Notes under the pieces: model-generated
Seen by the model: only the letters and a program-made list of their open reading frames with translations
Told to the model about the DNA's origin: nothing
Databases searched by the model: none
Shown here: positions 17,164 to 26,044 of the stretch, piece by piece
How the letters are laid out: the number at the start of each line of letters is the position of its first letter
Numbering within the stretch: the first letter of the stretch is position 1
DNA from: Martinezella lusitana
GTDB lineage: Bacteria > Pseudomonadota > Alphaproteobacteria > Rhizobiales > Rhizobiaceae
Assembly (NCBI RefSeq): GCF_900094565.1
Contig: NZ_FMAF01000015.1
Span: forward strand, 1-64,000
Reading direction: 5' to 3'
Length of the DNA: 64,000 bases
Program-made: the position numbers and the translations under genes

Positions 17164-18446
17164 CCGTCGCTGTTCTCATCATCAGCTTTTCCTTTTTGCT
17201 CCTGATCGGCGTTCCGATCGCCTGGTGCATGGGCATCGCAAGTCTCATCACAATCTATGTCGGCGGTCTGCATCTTCCGACTGCATGGTTCGCACAGCAG
17301 ACGCTGCGTGGCGCTGACGCGATCACGCTTGCCGCAATCCCGCTCTTCCTCTTTGCCGGTGAGTTGATGAACCGTGGAGGGTTGACGACACGCATCATGA
17401 GGGTCGCCGAGCATATTTTCGGCCGCATCACCGGAGGCCTCGGTCTCGTCAATGTCGCAACCGCTCTCGTCTATGGCGGCATCAGCGGTTCGGCGACGGC
17501 CGACACCGGCGCGGTAGGATCGATCATGATCCCCGCGATGGCGCAGCGTGGCTACCCTAAGGCCTTTGCGGCTGCAGTGACGGCCGCCTCCGGTACCCTC
17601 GGCATCATCGGCCCGCAGAGTGTGATTCTGATCCTTTACGGAGTCCTGACCAACACCTCGATCGGCGGTCTGCTGGTGGCGGCTCTCATTCCCGGCGCTT
17701 TCATCGCCGCAACTTTCATGATCACGTCCTACATCGTGGCGCGACGCCACAATTTTCCGAGAAACGAGGCCCCTGCGGTCTGGGGCGAGATCGGGCGTGA
17801 CGTTATTGGCGCCCTGCCGGCACTTCTGATGCCGGTGCTCGTGCTCGGTTCGATCATCGGCGGCATTGCTACCGCGACGGAAGCCTCTGCATTGGCGGTG
17901 GTCTATTCCTTCCTGGTCGGTATCCTCGTCTATCGCGAGCTACCGCTTCGTTCCCTCTACGCTGCGGCATCCGCGGCAGTCGCAACAACCGGCGTCATTA
18001 TGATGATCATGGCGTTGGCAACCCCATTCGGTTGGATTTTGACCGTTGAACAGGTTCCGGCCAACGCCGCGGCCTGGATCACAGGGCTCCATACGGGACC
18101 GATTGTAACGATCATTCTCGTTCTGGTCCTCCTAAAGGTCGTTGGCTTCTGGCTCGACCTCGGGCCGGCCCTGATCATTCTCGCGCCGATCCTGGTTCCG
18201 ATTGCGCTGGCCGCTGGCATGACGCCCTACCAGACGGGGATCGTCTTCACCATGACGCTCGGCATTGGCCTTTTCACGCCGCCGATCGGCACAAACATCT
18301 TCGTGGTCTGCAACGTGGCCAAGCTCGACATGTGGTCGGTTTCTGTTTGGCTCGTCCCCTATTGGATCGCAAGCATCGTCTGCGTGGCGGGTCTCGTCGC
18401 GTTCCCGTCATTGACAGAATGGCTCCCGAAGCTTTTTGGAGTTTAA
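17160..18446 (+). CDS. TRAP transporter large permease (DctM family)
   Basis: A 428-residue membrane protein of about 12 helices. Family hallmarks are AIPLFLFAGELMNRGGLTTRI, the GGISGSATADTGAVGSIMIPAM loop (sodium/substrate site region) and LGIGLFTPPIGTNIFVVCNVAKL near the C-terminus. It is the transport channel of the TRAP system. It overlaps dctQ by 4 bp (ATGA), and its stop is 2 bp before the aminotransferase start, so the operon is tightly packed. The length is normal. Confidence 0.92.
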   Translation: MTVAVLIISFSFLLLIGVPIAWCMGIASLITIYVGGLHLPTAWFAQQTLRGADAITLAAIPLFLFAGELMNRGGLTTRIMRVAEHIFGRITGGLGLVNVATALVYGGISGSATADTGAVGSIMIPAMAQRGYPKAFAAAVTAASGTLGIIGPQSVILILYGVLTNTSIGGLLVAALIPGAFIAATFMITSYIVARRHNFPRNEAPAVWGEIGRDVIGALPALLMPVLVLGSIIGGIATATEASALAVVYSFLVGILVYRELPLRSLYAAASAAVATTGVIMMIMALATPFGWILTVEQVPANAAAWITGLHTGPIVTIILVLVLLKVVGFWLDLGPALIILAPILVPIALAAGMTPYQTGIVFTMTLGIGLFTPPIGTNIFVVCNVAKLDMWSVSVWLVPYWIASIVCVAGLVAFPSLTEWLPKLFGV

Positions 18447-18448
18447 AA

Positions 18449-19681
18449 ATGCAACATCTCGTCTGTGGGATATCCAGCGCGGGTCGGGTCGTGCCCGATG
18501 TGGATGGAGAGCCGTTTCTGGTCGAAAAAGCTCAGGGTCCCTACGTCTGGGACCAGAAGGGCCGAAGGTACGCAGATACGGCTCTCGGTTTCGGCGCGAC
18601 GTTCTTAGGTCATACCGATCCGGACGTGACCGAGGCCGTGCGGGTTGCCATGGAACGTGGCTCGATGCCGGCCTACGCTCACGCTCTCGAGGAAGAAGCC
18701 GCCTCTAGTCTTGCCGCTCATACGAAAGACCTCAGTAAGGTGATCTTTCTAAATTCCGGCAGCGAAGCGGTTCATCTCGCCTGTCGTACCGCCCGTGCAG
18801 TCACGGGGCGGCGCAAGATCGTCAAGATGGCGGCTGGATACGACGGCTGGTTCGACGATGTTGCGTTCGGCAACGCCGGATCACAAGAAGCTCTGATGGG
18901 ATCCAACGTCCGACCGAGCAACGGAGACACACTTCTGCTCCGCTTCAACGACGTTGCGGATGCGGAGCTTCTCTTTTCTGAATGCAACGACGTTGCAGCC
19001 ATTGTTCTGGAGCCCATGATGGCGAATGCCGGGTGCGTCGTGGCCAAGCCCGGCTACCTCGAACACGTCGTATCGCTTGCGCGCAAGCGCGGTGCGTTGG
19101 TCATCATGGACGAAGTGCTCATGGGCTTCCGTCTCCATCCGGGCCTAGCCTCGCACCATCTTGGCATTTCTCCTGATCTTGCAACTGTCGGCAAAGCGAT
19201 CGGTAACGGCTACGCAGTCGCAGCCTTGGTTGGCCATCCGGACATCATGTCCGCCTTCGAGGACAAGCGCGTCGTGCGCGCCGGGACCTACAACGGCAAT
19301 CCGGTAGCCTGCGCTGCCGTAAACGCATCGATGAAGGTCGTCGATACGATCGATTACGCTGCCTTGCGACAGGCCGGCGACGCCTTGCGAGAGACCATCC
19401 GCGTGTCGTTTGAAGAAAACGGCGCAGATGTTGTTACCAGCGGATACGGCACTGTCTTCACCCTCTGGAGCTCGCGCAGCGCCCCAATCGACTATCGGGA
19501 GGCGGTCCAGAAGGCCGACCCGTCGTTTTCCGCCAACATGCATATCGCACTTCGCCGCGCCGGGGTGATGTCGATGTTCGGCACCTATGGCAGGCACTAC
19601 ATCTCTGCACGAAATAGCGCACCTGTCATGCAGCAGCTGGCGGAAGGTTTCGCCTCCGCCGCCCAGCAACTTGCAGTCTGA
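18449..19681 (+). CDS. Class III PLP-dependent aminotransferase (GSAM-like)
   Basis: A 410-residue fold-type I aminotransferase of the class III/glutamate-1-semialdehyde aminomutase group. Visible residues are the phosphate loop NSGSEA (102-107), Asp221 in IMDEVLMGFR (pyridine nitrogen) and Lys249 in TVGKAIGNG (Schiff base). The usual YHG at the ring-stacking position is YDG (131-133). It sits between the TRAP permease (2-bp gap) and the dehydroquinase gene. A housekeeping heme role is unlikely because the gene is embedded in a catabolic operon. It may remove an amino group from an imported aminated cyclitol acid to give dehydroquinate (inference). ATG 18449 was chosen; the open frame before it overlaps dctM. 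Confidence 0.88.
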   Translation: MQHLVCGISSAGRVVPDVDGEPFLVEKAQGPYVWDQKGRRYADTALGFGATFLGHTDPDVTEAVRVAMERGSMPAYAHALEEEAASSLAAHTKDLSKVIFLNSGSEAVHLACRTARAVTGRRKIVKMAAGYDGWFDDVAFGNAGSQEALMGSNVRPSNGDTLLLRFNDVADAELLFSECNDVAAIVLEPMMANAGCVVAKPGYLEHVVSLARKRGALVIMDEVLMGFRLHPGLASHHLGISPDLATVGKAIGNGYAVAALVGHPDIMSAFEDKRVVRAGTYNGNPVACAAVNASMKVVDTIDYAALRQAGDALRETIRVSFEENGADVVTSGYGTVFTLWSSRSAPIDYREAVQKADPSFSANMHIALRRAGVMSMFGTYGRHYISARNSAPVMQQLAEGFASAAQQLAV

Positions 19682-19731
19682 AGTTGTCGGCCGGAGCAGT
19701 TCCGGCCGTCTTTTGCTTTAAGGGAGAGAGA

Positions 19732-20184
19732 ATGCCTGTGATCTATGTCCTCAACGGACCAAACCTCAACCTTCTCGGAAAGAGGCAGCCACACATCTAT
19801 GGCGGCAAGACCCTGGCCGACGTCGAAACCGAAGTTCGCGGCCTTGCAAGCGAGCTCGGATTCGATATTCGCTTTCATCAGAGCAACCGGGAATATGAGA
19901 TAATCGACTGGATCCACGAGGCCCGGGAGGACGGGGCCGCGGTCGTGATCAATCCGGCCGCATTCACGCATACTTCGGTCGCAATTCTCGACGCCCTTAA
20001 CGCCTTTGAGGGGCCAGTCATCGAGATACATATTTCGAATGTGCACCAACGCGAGAGCTTCCGACATCATTCGTTCGTGTCGCTGCGCGCCGACGGCATC
20101 ATCGTCGGAATGGGGACCGATGGCTACCTGCTGGCTTTGCGCGGCGCGATTTCAAGACTGAATGCGCAGCGTAGCAAGAAATGA
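19732..20184 (+). CDS. aroQ: Type II 3-dehydroquinate dehydratase
   Basis: A 150-residue dodecameric-type dehydroquinase converting 3-dehydroquinate to 3-dehydroshikimate. Motifs are LNGPNLNLLG (7-16), the flexible lid with Tyr23 (HIYGG), NPAAFTHTS (74-82), the catalytic pair region EIHISN with His100, and RESFRHHS (107-114) holding the substrate arginine. Family lids usually read REP; here RQP replaces the Glu with Gln at residue 19, a mild oddity. It overlaps the next gene by 4 bp. With the dehydroshikimate dehydratase downstream, its role is catabolic (quinate route) rather than aromatic biosynthesis. Confidence 0.93.
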   Translation: MPVIYVLNGPNLNLLGKRQPHIYGGKTLADVETEVRGLASELGFDIRFHQSNREYEIIDWIHEAREDGAAVVINPAAFTHTSVAILDALNAFEGPVIEIHISNVHQRESFRHHSFVSLRADGIIVGMGTDGYLLALRGAISRLNAQRSKK

Positions 20185-22103
20185 AGACGTCGATCGCAAC
20201 AGTCTCGATCAGCGGCGAGTTTCCGGAGAAGCTCGCGGCGATCGCCAAGGCGGGCTTCACGGGCGTCGAAATCTTTGAGAACGATTTTCTAACCTATGAC
20301 GCATCGCCGCGTCAGGTCGCAGCCCTGGTCCGTGATCATGGGCTTGAGGTCACACTGTTCCAGCCGTTTCGCGACTTCGAAGGCATGCCTGAGCCGATGC
20401 GCGCACGCGGCTTCGAGCGCGCCAAGCGGAAATTCGACATCATGGGCGAACTTGGCACCGATCTGATGCTGATCTGCTCGAACGTGTCTCCGTTCGCGCT
20501 CGGCGGAATTGACCGTGCTGCTTCGGATTTTCAACAGTTGGGAGAACTCGCTGCGGCACACGCGGTCAGGGTTGGCTTTGAGGCGCTCGCCTGGGGACGG
20601 CATGTCAACGACCATCGCGACGCTTGGGAAATTGTTCGACGGGTGGATCATGTAAACGTCGGCTTGATCCTCGACAGCTTTCATACGCTTGCCCGCAAGA
20701 TCGACCCCAACACGATTAGATCGATACCAGGCGACAAGATCTTCATCGTCCAGCTTGCCGATGCGCCGTTGATCGATATGGATCTTTTGTACTGGAGCCG
20801 TCACTTCAGAAACATGCCAGGCGAAGGCGATCTCCCTGTTGTCGACTTCATGCGCGCCGTGGCGGCAACCGGATACGACGGTCCGTTGTCTCTGGAAATC
20901 TTCAACGATCAATTCCGAGGCGGCTCTCCGCGAGCGATCGCAGAGGACGGCCATCGTTCGCTGATCTATCTGATGGATTGCGTTGCGAGGCTAGAACCAG
21001 ATCTGAGCACTGACGTCCCCGCTATGCCCAATCGGGTTCGTGCCGCAGGCGTCGAGTTTCTTGAATTCACGACGGACGAAGAGCAGAAACTTGAGCTCGA
21101 AGCACTGCTGTCGACGCTTGGATTTGCAAAAACCGGAAAGCACATCAATCGCTCGGTCGACCTTTTTACGCAAGCCGATATCCGGATCGTAGTCAATACG
21201 GACACGAAAGGGGATACTTTCGCAAGTTCGTCATACGCGGTGCATGGTACCAATGCCTATGCGTATGGAATGAAAGTCGATGATGCGCGAGTGGCCGGCG
21301 ACCGCGCCCGAAGCCTGGGCGCCGCTACGTTCTCAGAACCGCGATTTGGGGGAGAAGTCGCAGTGCCGGCGATCCAAGGGGTCGGCAATAGTGTAATTTA
21401 TTTCCTGGACGATTCCGACGATCTGAAAACCATCTGGGATCGGGAGTTTGTTCGGGTACCCGTTGCTGATCCGGCAGACGATGCCCGCCTCACGCGGGTC
21501 GATCATATTGCCCAGACCACTCACTATGACGAGATGCTGACGTGGCTCTTGTTCTATACGTCGATCTTCGAGACCAGACGAGCGCCGATGATCGACGTGA
21601 TCGATCCAGGCGGCCTTGTCAGGAGCCAGGCAATCGAGAGCCTGACCCAGCCGGGCTTCCGACTGACTATGAACGGTGTCGACAATCGCAAGACGTTCGC
21701 CGGCAAGTTCCTGGCCGAAGGCTTCGGAACGAGCATTCAGCACATTGCATTTGCGACTCAGGATATATTCGCAACGGCAGCTGCATTGCAGGCGCGCGGA
21801 TTTCAGCCGCTGCCGATCTCTCGCAATTATTACGACGACCTCGAAGCACGTTTCGGGTTGTCGCCAGAGTTCTCCGACAGGCTTCGAGCGCACAGCATCC
21901 TCTATGACCGTGACGAGGCCGGCGAGTACTTTCAAATTTACAGCCGTACTTTGGGCCAGGGCTTCTTCTTTGAGATCGTTGAGAGAAGGGTCGGATACGC
22001 CGGCTACGGCGCTATGAACGCGCCGTTTCGCATTGCGGCACAACGCCGTCTATCTCGACCGGATGGTGTGCCAAAGGTGGGAGTGGGAAAAATGCGCGGG
22101 TAA
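20181..22103 (+). CDS. quiC: 3-dehydroshikimate dehydratase fused to HPPD-like VOC domain
   Basis: A 640-residue two-domain protein. Residues 1-285 form an AP-endonuclease-2/xylose-isomerase-type TIM barrel with metal-ligand candidates in GFEALAWG, ILDSFHTL and LSLEIFND. This is the 3-dehydroshikimate dehydratase that makes protocatechuate. Residues 300-620 resemble 4-hydroxyphenylpyruvate dioxygenase, with the iron-type triad His442 (VDHIAQ), His521 (IQHIAF) and Glu598 (FFEIVE). The fusion is known in Pseudomonas and Corynebacterium relatives (QuiC/QsuB type). It is the last gene of the operon, overlapping aroQ by 4 bp. No quinate dehydrogenase or protocatechuate dioxygenase is present in the window. 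Confidence 0.9.
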   Translation: MKTSIATVSISGEFPEKLAAIAKAGFTGVEIFENDFLTYDASPRQVAALVRDHGLEVTLFQPFRDFEGMPEPMRARGFERAKRKFDIMGELGTDLMLICSNVSPFALGGIDRAASDFQQLGELAAAHAVRVGFEALAWGRHVNDHRDAWEIVRRVDHVNVGLILDSFHTLARKIDPNTIRSIPGDKIFIVQLADAPLIDMDLLYWSRHFRNMPGEGDLPVVDFMRAVAATGYDGPLSLEIFNDQFRGGSPRAIAEDGHRSLIYLMDCVARLEPDLSTDVPAMPNRVRAAGVEFLEFTTDEEQKLELEALLSTLGFAKTGKHINRSVDLFTQADIRIVVNTDTKGDTFASSSYAVHGTNAYAYGMKVDDARVAGDRARSLGAATFSEPRFGGEVAVPAIQGVGNSVIYFLDDSDDLKTIWDREFVRVPVADPADDARLTRVDHIAQTTHYDEMLTWLLFYTSIFETRRAPMIDVIDPGGLVRSQAIESLTQPGFRLTMNGVDNRKTFAGKFLAEGFGTSIQHIAFATQDIFATAAALQARGFQPLPISRNYYDDLEARFGLSPEFSDRLRAHSILYDRDEAGEYFQIYSRTLGQGFFFEIVERRVGYAGYGAMNAPFRIAAQRRLSRPDGVPKVGVGKMRG

Positions 22104-22187
22104 GAGTCTTCCGGTACCCGCATGCGACGACCGGATGCCGCCTGGCGATGGAGCAGCTGATTTGCGCAGCCCGGATCGAACTCAGGG

Positions 22188-22712
22188 ATGCGTTACGTGA
22201 CAGCAAGCCAGATGGAAATTAACCCGGAGGGTCGGTTCACCCCGGCGAACATCAAAGGGTGCAAATATTGGTACTTCGACATCCCGGACGGACACGGCGA
22301 TACGAAACGTCGTTACGTCGGTCCTGCTGAAGATCCGGTTATCGCGCAGCGCGTAGCTGATCATAAGCGGGACAAGGATGACCTACGCGCTCGCAGGCTC
22401 TTGCCGATGGCGGTCTCTTTCGACTCCGGGGTGTTCTCATCGGGACGGTGGCCTTTCAGTGCTATTCGGGACTACTTGGCGTCCGCCTTCCCATGGCGCG
22501 GATCCGCTACGCTTTCTCGACTTCCTCATAAGGGAGCCCGGTCAGGACAATGCTGCTCCACCGAGGCGGTGTCCCAGTCGTCGTCCCTGACCCATCCCGG
22601 TATGCGGTCCGCAAGCTCATCGTCGCCAGCCGCCGAAACACTGACGGGCAGGGGCCAGCGAAGCGAGAGAAGGACGTTCGTCAAGCTGCGCTGCTCTTTG
22701 GGAACGGCCTAT
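22188..22712 (+). pseudogene. Nucleotidyltransferase-fold (GSU2403/AbiEii-like) gene with internal deletion and frameshifts
   Basis: ATG 22188 opens MRYVTASQMEINPEGRF, PANIKGCKYWYFDIPDG and RRYVGPAEDPVIAQRV, the N-terminus of a widespread nucleotidyltransferase-fold family. Homology then moves to a second frame (DGGLFRLRGVLIGTVAFQCYSGLLGVRLPMA, 22402-22495), skips the middle of the protein, and resumes with DPLRFLDFLI and LLHRGGVPVVVPDPSRYAVRKL, then RRNTDGQGPAKREKDVRQAALLF (to about 22702) in further frames. About a third of the protein is missing. The upstream quiC gene is intact, so the decay is local. Some relatives act with toxin-antitoxin or phage-defence systems, but no partner gene is present. 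Confidence 0.7.
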
Positions 22713-22837
22713 ACCTCATAAGCTCAACGATCATCCGACGCTGCGGACTTGGCAACCTGCTACGCAAAGTTTGGGACTGATTGAGCGACGATGGTCGCCA
22801 AAGGCGTAATCGGCTGTCGCCACATTCAGCAGTCGGT

Positions 22838-23608
22838 TCAACCACTCTGTCGCTGTTGTCGATGGAAAATTCGCTCGATCTGGGCGACAGCTGTGAAGAA
22901 TACGATACCCGATAACGACGCAAGGAGCACCGCAGCGAAGAGCCTCTCCGCCTGATAGTTGAATGTCGACTGGATGATGACGGCGCCAAGCCCTTCGTTC
23001 GAGCCGATCCATTCCCCGACGATCGCGCCAATGACGCATGTCGTCGCGGAGATGCGCAGCGAAGCAAAGAGGAGAGGGGTTGCGCGGGGCGCACGCAGGC
23101 GCCAGAACGTCTCCCAATCACTAGCCGAAAGCACATGCATCAGCTCGAGTTCGTTGGCAGTTGCCAAATTGAGGCCCCGCGTTGTGTTTACCAATGTGGG
23201 GAAGAAGCAGAGCAGAGCCGCGATAATAACCTTGGGGAGAATTCCGAGACCGAAGACGAGGATGATGATCGGCGCAAGCGCAAGCACCGGGATCGTGTTG
23301 AACAACAACACGACCGGGAAATACGCCGTCCGAAGGCGAGGATTGTAAACGAAAACAATGGCCAAAAGCACAGCGAGGATATTGCCGAGCAGGAAGCCAA
23401 GCAGCGCTTCGTACCAAGTCGGAACCGCGTTCAACAACAGAAAACGCCATTCCGTTGCGAAGGTACGCACTACCGCAGCCGGCGTCGGCAGGATGTAGGC
23501 TGGAACACCAAGCGCTGGGATTAGCCATTGCCAAGCAGCCAATAGCGAACCGGCACCGATAGCAGGAAGGCCGGTCATTTCGACGATAGAGAGACGGTGC
23601 TTTATCAT
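22838..23608 (-). CDS. ABC transporter permease, SsuC/TauC type
   Basis: A 256-residue inner-membrane permease with six helices. The cytoplasmic coupling motif is EAA-like: ELELMHVLSASDWETFWRLRAPRATPLLFASLR. FNTIPVLALAPIIILVFGLG is typical of the nitrate/sulfonate/taurine family. ATG 23608 has GGAGGAG at 9 bp; an upstream ATG at 23626 is possible but would overlap the ATPase gene. It is last in an operon VOC-binding protein-ATPase-permease. The substrate may be a sulfonate, nitrile, pyrimidine or similar small organic compound; nothing in the sequence decides. Confidence 0.88.
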   Translation of the reverse strand: MIKHRLSIVEMTGLPAIGAGSLLAAWQWLIPALGVPAYILPTPAAVVRTFATEWRFLLLNAVPTWYEALLGFLLGNILAVLLAIVFVYNPRLRTAYFPVVLLFNTIPVLALAPIIILVFGLGILPKVIIAALLCFFPTLVNTTRGLNLATANELELMHVLSASDWETFWRLRAPRATPLLFASLRISATTCVIGAIVGEWIGSNEGLGAVIIQSTFNYQAERLFAAVLLASLSGIVFFTAVAQIERIFHRQQRQSG

Positions 23609-23612
23609 CCGG

Positions 23613-24410
23613 TCAAGCTCCTCCATCCCGCAACAACTGGCGCAGATGGGTTGCCGTTTCCTGAACCTCGGGGCTTTCACGGCGACAGAACCCATTATCG
23701 TCCTTCATCGGCATCAGATCGATCAATGCCTGGACGCGTCCGGGATTGGCAGCAAGCACGAGCACCCGCCCGCCAAGATAGATGGCTTCGGTAATGCTGT
23801 GTGTCACGAAGAGGATGGTTGTTCCGGTGCGGTGCCAGATCGCCAGCAACTCATCGTTCAGGCGGTCGCGCGTGATCTCGTCGAGTGCGCCAAAGGGTTC
23901 ATCCATAAGCAGGATGTCCGGCTCGCACTGCAGCGCCCGCGCGATGGCAACCCGCTGGCGCTGGCCTCCGGAGAGCTGGTGCGGATAACGGCTGCCAAGA
24001 TCCGAGAGGCCGACGAGGTCGAGCCAGTGGCTTGGCTTCGAATCCACCGATCGTGAAATGCTTTTCTTTCCGACCTGAAGCGGCAGTTCGACGTTTTGTC
24101 TGACCGTGCGCCAAGGTAGCAGGGTCGCTTCCTGGAAAACGAAGGCGACTTCCCTGCGCCGGCGCGCATCCGATGCCGTCTTGCCAAGCACCGTCAGCCG
24201 ACCGCCAACAGGTGGGAGCAGGTCCGCCACTGCACGCAGGAAGGTCGACTTGCCGCAACCGGATGGGCCGAGAATTGTCAGGAATTCGCCCTTGCGGACA
24301 ACCAGGTCGACGCCGGAGAGAACGCGGACTGTCTCGGTCGATCCTGCATATCCCAGATGCAATCCCTCCGCTTCGATAGCTATCGTGTCCCCCAACCTGT
24401 CCTCACGCAA
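23613..24410 (-). CDS. ABC transporter ATPase, SsuB/TauB type
   Basis: A 265-residue ATPase. Walker A is GPSGCGKST, the Q-loop is FVFQEATLLPW, the signature is LSGGQRQR, Walker B is ILLMDEPFGALD, and the H-loop is FVTHSITEAIYLGGRV. The VTHSITEAIYL wording marks the nitrate/sulfonate/taurine group. No ATG starts the frame: TTG 24410 overlaps the binding-protein stop by 8 bp, and TTG 24395 is the alternative. Translational coupling to the upstream gene would explain the weak start. It is followed 4 bp later by the permease start. Confidence 0.9.
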   Translation of the reverse strand: MREDRLGDTIAIEAEGLHLGYAGSTETVRVLSGVDLVVRKGEFLTILGPSGCGKSTFLRAVADLLPPVGGRLTVLGKTASDARRRREVAFVFQEATLLPWRTVRQNVELPLQVGKKSISRSVDSKPSHWLDLVGLSDLGSRYPHQLSGGQRQRVAIARALQCEPDILLMDEPFGALDEITRDRLNDELLAIWHRTGTTILFVTHSITEAIYLGGRVLVLAANPGRVQALIDLMPMKDDNGFCRRESPEVQETATHLRQLLRDGGA

Positions 24411-25449
24411 TCTTCGGACGGTCCGCGGCCGTCATCTCGAGAATCTTGGTTGAATAACAGTCCTCTAGCTTCGGAGCGCCAGACTTGAATTGACCGATTT
24501 TGTCGTAGACGGTGATCTGTTCGGCAATTGCTGCCGGATGGAAGTCACCCCAGCCATCCCTGCCGGTCGCGGCGTCGAAGCTGAGCGATAGTATGCGCGA
24601 CACCGTCTTCAGTTCGACGGCGAGATCGAGCTGCGGATAGGCCTCCACCGCGAGCTTGACTGCCTCGTCGGGATGTTGATGCGTCCATGCCCAACCCCTG
24701 GCAATCGCTCGTAGCACTTTTGCCAACGTATCGGCATGGTTTTCCAGGGCGTCGTCGGTCGCAAAATATACGTTGGCGTAGGAGGGCAATCCCGTATCTT
24801 TCATCATGAGATCGATCCTATCTGGTCCGATCACCGAAAGAGCCTGCGTGTTGGTGATCCAGCCGGTTACGGCATCGACCTGACCGGTGGTCAAAGGCGT
24901 CATATCGAAGCCAATGTTCGTAATGGTCAGGCTCGCAGGGTCGATGTTGTTCTTGAGAAGAATGGCATCCAGAACATAGCGCGCGGTTGGCTGAATGCCG
25001 ATACGCTTGCCCACAAGGTCTTGGACTGTACGGATGGGGGACTTGGGAAGGGAGTAGAAGGCAAAAGGCGCCATACGGAAGCCGCAGGCGAAAATCTTGA
25101 TTGGAACGCCAGATGCACGGGCGAGCAGGAGTTGAGCCGAGTCCGAGAACTGGCCGAGCTGCGCCTGGCCAGTCACAACCGGCGGTACTGTCGCCGAATT
25201 GGGGCCGCCGGGAGAAAATTCCACTTCCAGGTCTTCCGCTTGGAACAGTCCCTGCTTGACGGCGACGATGTCGCCGATTTGTCCGTTGCTCATTAGCCAA
25301 TCATATTTGATGACGACCTTGGCCGGATCTGCCTTTGAAATACGTGGGGTGAAGATGCTAATGCCTGCTGTTGCTGCAGCAAGGGCAAAAGCGCCTCCCT
25401 TCAGGACCGAGCGTCTGTCCAGGATCGTTCGCTTTCCATGTTCTGTCAT
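24403..25449 (-). CDS. ABC transporter substrate-binding protein, SsuA/THI5-like, Tat signal
   Basis: A 348-residue periplasmic protein. The N-terminus has a twin-arginine signal: DRRSVLKGGAFALAAATAGISIF (arginines at 12-13), so export is probably by Tat in folded form. The mature part holds the NMT1/THI5-like features KVVIKYDWLMSNGQIGDIVAVKQGLF and QDLVGKRIGIQPTARYVLDAIL. Family ligands include sulfonates, taurine and thiamin precursors. Its gene follows a VOC-protein gene by about 50 bp and overlaps the ATPase gene. The ligand is unknown. Confidence 0.88.
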   Translation of the reverse strand: MTEHGKRTILDRRSVLKGGAFALAAATAGISIFTPRISKADPAKVVIKYDWLMSNGQIGDIVAVKQGLFQAEDLEVEFSPGGPNSATVPPVVTGQAQLGQFSDSAQLLLARASGVPIKIFACGFRMAPFAFYSLPKSPIRTVQDLVGKRIGIQPTARYVLDAILLKNNIDPASLTITNIGFDMTPLTTGQVDAVTGWITNTQALSVIGPDRIDLMMKDTGLPSYANVYFATDDALENHADTLAKVLRAIARGWAWTHQHPDEAVKLAVEAYPQLDLAVELKTVSRILSLSFDAATGRDGWGDFHPAAIAEQITVYDKIGQFKSGAPKLEDCYSTKILEMTAADRPKIA

Positions 25450-25498
25450 GGCTTTGCCTTTCTCCTCTTATGTTCGGATGGTTTGACGGCATGGCATG

Positions 25499-25939
25499 TC
25501 AGTCGCTCTGGTCGATGTCTCCGACCGGGCCGCCATCGGCCCATGCGTAGATTTCCCAGAGATTGTCGTCCAGGTCGGCAAAATAACAGCAGCGTGCGTT
25601 CCAGTTGTAGTTCTGCGGCGGTGCCTGGAAGATCACGCCGGCGGCCTTGAGCTCCGCGTAGGCGGCGTCGACCTTTTCCGGGGAGGGGACTTCAATAGCT
25701 GCACAAGCCTTGTGCACACCGGGCGGTGCTTTGCGACCGGAGATGCCTGTATTCTCGGCAATATGGCCGATCTCCCAAAGCGCCAGCGTGATGCCCGCTC
25801 CTTTGAAATCGGCGAAGCCCGGAGCGCGACGGCGCGGTTTGAAACCGAGGCGATCGACATAGAAGGCAGAGGCTCTTTCGACATCCTCGACCAGAAAGCA
25901 GATGTCCGTAATCGGATTGATTTGCGCAAAAGCAGCCAT
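25499..25939 (-). CDS. VOC-family protein (glyoxalase/extradiol-dioxygenase fold)
   Basis: A 146-residue single-unit VOC protein. It begins INPITDICFLVEDVERASAFYVDRLGFKP, with paired beta-alpha-beta-beta-beta modules, and ends CYFADLDDNLWEIYAW, where Glu is the usual metal ligand. ATG 25939 is preceded by AGGAGAG; the longer frame to 25993 adds nothing family-like. It heads the four-gene importer operon, which suggests that it modifies the imported compound or a product of it. VOC proteins include glyoxalases, fosfomycin-resistance enzymes and ring-cleavage dioxygenases, so the reaction is open. Confidence 0.8.
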   Translation of the reverse strand: MAAFAQINPITDICFLVEDVERASAFYVDRLGFKPRRRAPGFADFKGAGITLALWEIGHIAENTGISGRKAPPGVHKACAAIEVPSPEKVDAAYAELKAAGVIFQAPPQNYNWNARCCYFADLDDNLWEIYAWADGGPVGDIDQSD

Positions 25940-26044
25940 ATGAACTCTCCTGATGCGAAGAGTGTTGCAGGCCGCCGCCGCCAGAGATTTCAAATTCTTG
26001 CGATGCTCTTACGCAAAACTGCTAAGTTTGTTTCGCTCATTGGA

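Noticed and set aside
18449..19681. Aminotransferase as the heme-pathway glutamate-1-semialdehyde aminomutase (HemL)
   Set aside because: Alphaproteobacteria make aminolevulinate by the Shemin route, and the gene is embedded in a catabolic operon, so a HemL role is unlikely.
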